DNA of 64,000 nt, taken from Opisthorchis felineus (lineage: Eukaryota > Platyhelminthes > Trematoda > Opisthorchiida > Opisthorchiidae). The stretch is taken from positions 980,605 to 1,044,604 of the forward strand of contig SJOL01008406.1 of assembly GCA_004794785.1 (NCBI GenBank), read 5' to 3'. Of this stretch, positions 13,681 through 64,000 are shown in pieces. The notes below the pieces were generated by a model. It had not been told where the DNA came from. It made no database searches and worked only from the letters and a program-made list of their open reading frames with translations. Every line of letters begins with the position of its first letter. Positions within the stretch are counted from its first letter, which is position 1. A program made the translations under genes and the position numbers.

Positions 13681-14074
13681 TTGCTGGACTACCTACAGTA
13701 GTCACAGAAGGTGCTAATCAGGGTTATTCTTGCTTGCACGGGAGTGGAACATGTGACGTTCGAATGTAAACACCCACAGCTGCCTGTGCAGTTACTAGCT
13801 GGGAACTGCATAAAAAAGGCTGAGTAACGATTATATTGTGTTTGTGTTCCAAATCACTTCCGCCTACTGAGCTAGCCCTCCGAAATCTTGTTCATCCGGT
13901 TTCGCCTCATTAAGCACATTTTATTGGAGACAATGCGAGTACCGGAAATAGTCGAATGAGAATGTCAAAGTCAGTACTGTCAGTACCTGGGTAAATCGGT
14001 AGACGAACTAATTAGTTATTGCAGAACAACAAGAGCTAAGTAGCTCATATGAAGAATAATTTCACAAGGTGTGT

Positions 14075-14360
14075 GGAACTTCCATCGGAGAAGTCGTCAC
14101 TCGAGGATTCAGTCAATACGTGACCACGTGATGTGGTCACCTTGACTGAAGGATGAGTTGCCCAGTATCCTGTCTAAGAGCGGGACAATCACACCTCTGT
14201 TCAGCGACTCGTGGCCAAACGGTTAAATGTTGAGACTACTAGCTGGGAGGTAGCGTGCTCAAAACTTTCTTGAGTTTTGTGAGATGCGTACTGCTGATTG
14301 TTCTTAATGAGGGTGAAACAGCTTCTCGGCTTTTCAACATGAAATGGTTTCACCTGCAGG
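14075..14360 (+). mobile_element. SINE with broken hammerhead ribozyme (copy A)
   Basis: Homologous along its length to copy B at about 23150-23480. It has a 5' part with TCAGTCAATACGTGACCAC and its near-inverted repeat, a degenerate tRNA-like part (A-box-like GTGGCCAAACGGTTAAATG at 14211; B box decayed), then a hammerhead-like segment at 14288-14323 and the shared tail CTTCTCGGCTTTTCA. The core CTGATTG departs from CTGATGA. After GAAACAGC a block of about 10 bases present in the other copies (the cleavage position and the 3' strand of stem I) is missing. The ribozyme is therefore dead. Confidence 0.65.
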
Positions 14361-17300
14361 AAAAAATCCCACTTGTGAACAGTAAGACATCGTCTCGTTT
14401 AATTGCAAAGTAAATCGTGTAGAGACCAATCAGCTGACAGTACAGAATAAACTTATTTCGCAACCGACGCAACAACCCATAAGGTTTCTGTCGGTTAAAA
14501 TTTCAAACTTCTGACCACAAAAACACAAAATAACCACCACACTTCTCTAAATCTGAAAAACAGTTCCGGACTAATAGGGTGTATTTTCTGAAGGAGAAGT
14601 GAGACGCTTATTACGAATGCAGGAAGTTTGATCTTCGCATATAAAAATAACTTTCCGTAAGTTATTCATCAAGCTTGCACTAACAGCACCATTTACAGGG
14701 TGATCTAGTGGAATGATCAAACTATAAAGTGCAAAAGATGGGAATGTCTTTGAAGACTCGTAAAATGAAATTCACAGATCAACTTGTCACAAAACTTGAG
14801 GTAGCTAAAGTGGCTACCTAAGCTGCCAGGAAATTGTATCCCAGTTCTTCCTGGTCATATTGTGTGCGAGAACAAAAGCCAGTGCGTATAAGTATAACGG
14901 TGTTTCTAAAAAATCTGCATTCTGGCGGATCCACGTTACACGTTTGTTGTTGATGTCATCAGCTGTGCGACTCAAAAGCCGAATCAAGGAGCCAGTAAAT
15001 TTTTCACTGTAAAACACCGGGCAATTTCTTTTGTTTCTGCCAGACGACAGGCCCCGTTTGCAAACATTTTCAGCCACTATTGAACCACTCTCATTCCAAC
15101 TGATTGCGGATCGCTATTACGCCCGGTTGGCATAATAATCATTAGCCTAACCTGCGGTTGTGTTTTACATTCTGTCTGGTAGGCTTCAACTGCATATCTT
15201 TAGGCAGCTAGGATACTGAGAGACATTGAGGAAAGTTCTGGTTTTGATTGCTGGTTAAATTAGGATAAAAAGTCCTTTTTCATGCAGCATTCAGGAAAAG
15301 TACCATTCAACTGGATTAGCGTGTAACTGTATGAGTTTCTTACTTTGGTTTTCAAGTTTGTTTCAAAGAGATGGACGAAACCATCAACGCTGCCATTTTT
15401 GGAACTTTAAGGACAAGTCCAGACTGCAAGTTAATCTTTTTGGCAGTGTCACAACGAACAGTAGACATATGGACCCTAGCTTTCCAATACTTCCCCGTAC
15501 TTGTCACGACCACCTTTACACTTTACACTTTCGGATCACTAACTTGAGACTAAGATACCGAGGTCATTTAAATTAAGGCTGGGATTTTTCAGAAGACTAT
15601 CTTTGAAGGTTTTGATGATGTCGTAAAATGACTTAGATTTTTCCGATTTTTTTCAAGGGGACGCACTGCAACAGTGTCAAAACTGATGTTGACAAACTGA
15701 TCAAGCAGGCACGGCAAACATAGTTGCCTGGTTGCCCTTCAGTTGGGACGTGCAATTTTAATATAATTTCGACACATATCAAACGGAACAGATAAAATCG
15801 ACAGAAAGACAAATTCTTCCCACATGTTTGCCATAAACATTAATAATTTATACCTGTGCTTCATTGATTGAAACAACTAAATGAAATACCGTTGTAAAAT
15901 TGATGGCAAAATGTTTCCCGGAGGAAATTCAACCGAAGATAGGACCTTCAATTTTATTCTTTTCATGGCCCTTTGGAGTTTCCACCTCACTTGTTTTCTT
16001 ACCACGAGTATCGCTCAATATAAGTTGCTCATCTGTCCATAAGAGAACAGCCAGTCATCCACACAAAACAACCAAACTCAGAATTAGCTGATTTTGATGT
16101 GTTCTGTCTGGCACTTAATATTATTGTTACTTGTTCTGACGATCTCCTTTTTACCACTTGCTATACGTATTAGGAGCTGCGTGCCAAACTTGGCTCGGAT
16201 CTTGTCGAACAGCTTGGTCGTTATGTGGTAGATAATGTGGAAAGGTTGTAGTTCAAACATAGCGTAGTGTAATAAGATGCCGTAATTCGACATTTTGGCT
16301 GCCGTGGGCAAAATTTTTTTTTTATGGATTTCTACAAATCAGTTGCCAACGGCAACCGAAACGTCGGATAATAATATCTTATTCAGAATGCGGTGTTTTG
16401 ACTCCAAAGTTGTCATACGTACCGGTAATGATGAAATCTCCTCAATACCAATGGGGCGCAACACGTGCCGATCGCTTGGAAACTACAATTCTGTTCACTG
16501 TTTATGAGTTCAGGAATTTGATTAGTTATTAGGAAATCATTGTACAATCAATGAGGCCAAAAAGGAGGTGCTGTTAGTGAAGTTGTTAAAGTTATGACTT
16601 GCAGCTTACAGTAGACTCGCTCACGAGAAGTAGGCTGTCTTAGAAAACAGCAACGAGCGGCGGACTTCAGTTTTGCTTGTTCCAATGTTATGTTCTTTTA
16701 ACAAGGGTTTACCCTATAAGAAAGTTCCATATGTCCATTGTAAGACCCACCAAATCTCACTGCTGTAGATTCAATAGGTTATAGAATACTTATATGTATT
16801 GCATTAGGGTACCAAATAAGGGTGAATAGAAAAAGATGTTACTCATGAGGTCAGATGCACCTGTGAACAACCCACTGCTGATTTCTTTTTCTTATTTCGT
16901 TTTAAAGCAGTATGCTGTTTCCTACACAGTGGCGCCTCAGTATATCGCTGGCTAAAGAACGGACCGTTCAGTTTGGCTCCACTTCCATCGGTGTGGAAGC
17001 GTAACCAGTGCTATCTAAAAAGTGCGTTTCATTCCTAAAGACGTGGTTATTTCTTAGGCTACAATTATTCTTGAAAATTAAGGTGCATCAAAGTGACAAA
17101 GTTCTTATAAGTTCTGTGGATACGCACAAAACAATCCCCGACATTTGGAAGGTCTTTTTTAAGTGCTGTTTGTGTATCTCACTAACGAGTGAGTGGTTCC
17201 CCTAAATAATTACACGTCACAAGTACTATGCTTGAAATTTATTTGACGGTATCTGAAAAACGTCCATCTATGCTGATTTCTATCAGGAAAACCATTTGTA

Positions 17301-19826
17301 ATTGTTGGTAACATGAATCTTGATTGAGTTTGATGATAATAAATATGATTGCGGTAAACCGTCCAAAGAATGAGGCTGTTTTTAGTGAATGCAGTTCTTA
17401 TATTTGGTGGAACGTTACATTTACACGTTAATATGAACTGTCCCAATCGGTTCCCGAAAATTCCTCTCGACCGCAGTCATCTGGGTCGCTTTTCTACTGT
17501 GAATTTAGCACTCGACAGTTGATAGGGCATCAATTATAGTTACGCCAATCTGAGTTAAAAGCCTAAAAATCCTATAGAGTTTCAGCCGCTTCGTCTTATG
17601 CGGAACTAAGAACAATACAAAAGCTGATTCATAACTGCTTTGTATGCAGGATCTGAGCTGCTGGTAGATTGAGCATAACTATGTTCACCGAACGAAAATC
17701 AATCAAGGTAGTATGCCAGCTAGTTGTTCCCCTAGACGATTGAAAAAACAGACGACTATTACAAGTCAAGCAACATATGGCGACAACTCTAAACCAAACG
17801 ACCAAAAGGTTTATTCAAACAACAACTAACCGACACACTTTTGTCGACTAAAGGATCATTGTGGATAACTTTCTTGCTGAAGTAATGACTGCTAAAAACC
17901 ATGTAGTACGCTTTACAAGATGCTTGAGAAAGAGTTAGTTGCAATAGGGTTGCAAAACAAGTCACCCCATCTAAAATTATGTAAACTTTAGTCAGATTAG
18001 CTAGGTTTCATTGATTACGCTCGGAAGAGAATTTGTTTTCAGGAAACAAGCGAAGATCGGTCACCAGATATGAATCAAGTATTTCTGAATAGCAAATATT
18101 CTGCAGTTGTTGAACTATTGATTTTAGCGCATGAAATTCACATTCAAAAGCTGTACGGATTTCGACCTGGTTTCTACTCTGTATCCATGAGTGCAAAGTT
18201 CCACTTGGATATCTTATCTCAAACAGTTCAGCTTGGTCTTGGTGAATTTCGGCATGCACCTATTTATAGTTCCAAATCTAAAAGTAAGATCATAAATGTG
18301 CAGTGGATGAACTGTTTATTGATGCAGTGGGAAAACAAGTCTTTTAGCCTCTTTCACAAGTGAAGATCACAAATTATTTCTATAGTACGAAGTGTCTTTC
18401 GCCCCTACTCATTTTCTGGTTCGGTTGCTCACACTGAGCGAGCCTGAATTAAAAGTCCTATCAGGAAAATGCCATCAAAGTTTCAAACTGAACCGAGAAA
18501 CTAATTCTTAGGTGAAACTAACAGTGCACTTTCATTGCGTTGTAAGTTTCCCCTCAAACGTGGTATCAATAAACAACCTACAGCAAAAGAAATACACCAG
18601 ATTAAGCTACGTGTGGATCAGTGTTGTACCTATGAGAATATGTTTTTAACAAACAATGTTAGGCAATTTTTGTAAGGACAAGAAGTGTAAATACAATCTG
18701 TATAAAAACCAAAGTATTATCTAGGCAGACTGATATCAAGCGGTTCTTGAGTAACCAGCAGGCTAACCGAGTGGCCTCGCGAAACTCAGTGAATACCACG
18801 TGCCAAAGAGATGGTCGGAGACAGAGCTTATATTGCGAACAATATGTACCGCAGTGGGTTATACAAAGCACCAACTGTTGATCAGTTCTGACTGCTGCAA
18901 ATGTGCAACACACGACAATTCCACCATGTGCACACCCAAAGTTACAGGCAAGCAACGTTCTTAGTACGCAGGCGATGAAGAAGCGCCCTGAAGGGAACAC
19001 AAGAATATCACAGAATCAATTATGGGGAGATCGGAGAAGGAGGAGTGGAAGCTGATGATTTTAGTAGTAACCTTATCGTCTCCAGAGTTCTTACCGGAAA
19101 GGACAGATTTTGTTTCTATTTCATTGAACGCCAATATACGGAATCGAATTCTTCAGTAGTTTTCTTATTATTGGTATACGTATTCGGCCTTTATCTTCTA
19201 AAGCGATATAGGCTCATCAACCAACCACCTGCACCTGAATCAACAAAACTGGTTTTGTTTTCTCGTGTTCATACCCAAATAAAATTCCTACAGACTAGGA
19301 TCTAAAGTACTTAACCTTGCTTCACTTATTGTGTAAAGGTAAGTGAACGGTTCAGTCGTACGTGACTTTAGCCACAGTGGAATGCAGTCAGATGTATTCT
19401 AACTGGCTGACGTAGAAATATTGTTAAGCCCACTATGGCAAGTTAAGGAAAGCAGGCAGTCCGATCCGTATTACGAAATAATGAAAGGGCGGTTAGAAGT
19501 CACATCGATGAAGTTCAAGGCAGTCGAGAAGTCTCCTGAGCTGCCCACTTTACAAAAACTAGCTGAGTAAGTGGCAGTTTTGAATTTTGGATGACTGACT
19601 CATTTTTGGTACGGTAATTTGTGACTCAGAAGGTAGTGATATTATCCAGCTGTATTGCAGGTGAAATAGTCAGTCGTCTGGTGAAGAATCCATATCTTGT
19701 GTATGTCTGTGCATTGTCGTGTGTGTGATTAGCTGCTCACACTAGGGCCATCGCACACCAGAAGTAAAAAACGGTGCACCACCAGAAAATCAAAAAGCAC
19801 ACGCATGCGAAAACTTGCAACGGACA
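14361..19826. other. Intergenic stretch upstream of the large gene
   Basis: No supported gene. A strong donor-like AAAG|GTAAGTG sits at 19338, but no open exon ends on it. The small open frames have no recognisable product. Regulatory sequences of the downstream gene may lie here, but apart from the TATA box I cannot point to any. Confidence 0.4.
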
Positions 19827-19832
19827 TATATA
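19827..19832 (+). promoter_or_regulatory. TATA box of the large secreted-protein gene
   Basis: TATATA lies 38 bp upstream of the ATG of the signal-peptide exon. Transcription would start about 30 bp downstream, near 19857, leaving a leader of only about 8-10 bases. Trans-splicing of a spliced leader, known in flukes, is an alternative, but no strong acceptor lies immediately before the ATG. Confidence 0.45.
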
Positions 19833-19864
19833 GCAGTCCAACTTGAGAACGGTAACCTCAAACA

Positions 19865-63942
<44,078 letters not shown>

Positions 63943-64000
63943 GTGAGTGCTGGTTTGTTACAACCACATCATAATTAGAAAATCCTCACATCTGGCAGAA

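Noticed and set aside
19321..19345. Strong donor AAAG|GTAAGTG upstream of exon 1
   Set aside because: No open exon or first-exon feature ends on it, and exon 1 has its own TATA box.

Overview
The window looks like an accessory-rich stretch of a flatworm genome, most likely a digenean fluke. This is an inference. It is AT-rich with very low coding density, and no open frame above about 150 codons occurs outside simple repeats. It carries long introns, a Penelope-like element with a GIY-YIG endonuclease, a LINE reverse-transcriptase relic, tRNA-derived SINEs and hammerhead-ribozyme-like cores resembling the Smalpha type of schistosomes. No bacterial or viral gene organisation is present, and there is no rRNA gene, intact tRNA gene or CRISPR array.

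Layout. Bases 1-19,820 hold no gene I can support. They contain a fold-back hairpin element (2376-2514), a perfect 14-bp hairpin (2577-2611), a tRNA-like SINE (about 10305-10480), a hammerhead-like relic (about 13540-13680) and a SINE with a broken hammerhead (about 14075-14360).

From 19,865 to beyond the right edge I infer one large plus-strand gene. It starts with a signal-peptide exon just behind a TATA box. A string of micro-exons follows (15, 27, 18, 12, 15, 24 and 30 nt), all multiples of three and all in phase 1. Beyond about 40 kb longer exons appear, mixed with more micro-exons. Several come as phase 1-to-0 and 0-to-1 pairs whose products have an alternating strand-helix-strand pattern that could be SEA-like. 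This is the architecture of the micro-exon genes (MEGs) of schistosomes. The predicted product is a secreted or surface protein whose N-terminal part can be varied by exon skipping without a frameshift. Junction codons of the chosen chain contain no stop. All exons are read by eye from splice motifs and frame, with no transcript support, so single exons may be wrong even if the overall picture holds.

The introns of this gene hold most of the repeats: an inverted pair of hammerhead SINE copies (about 23033-23531), a 494-bp uninterrupted GATA array (26031-26524) next to a LINE relic (about 27250-27720), an ATAC array, a second hammerhead-like family with a 305-bp duplication (34991-35390), further fold-back elements (38035-38150 and partial copies), a Penelope-like relic (53283-54293) and a TA array (61838-61882).
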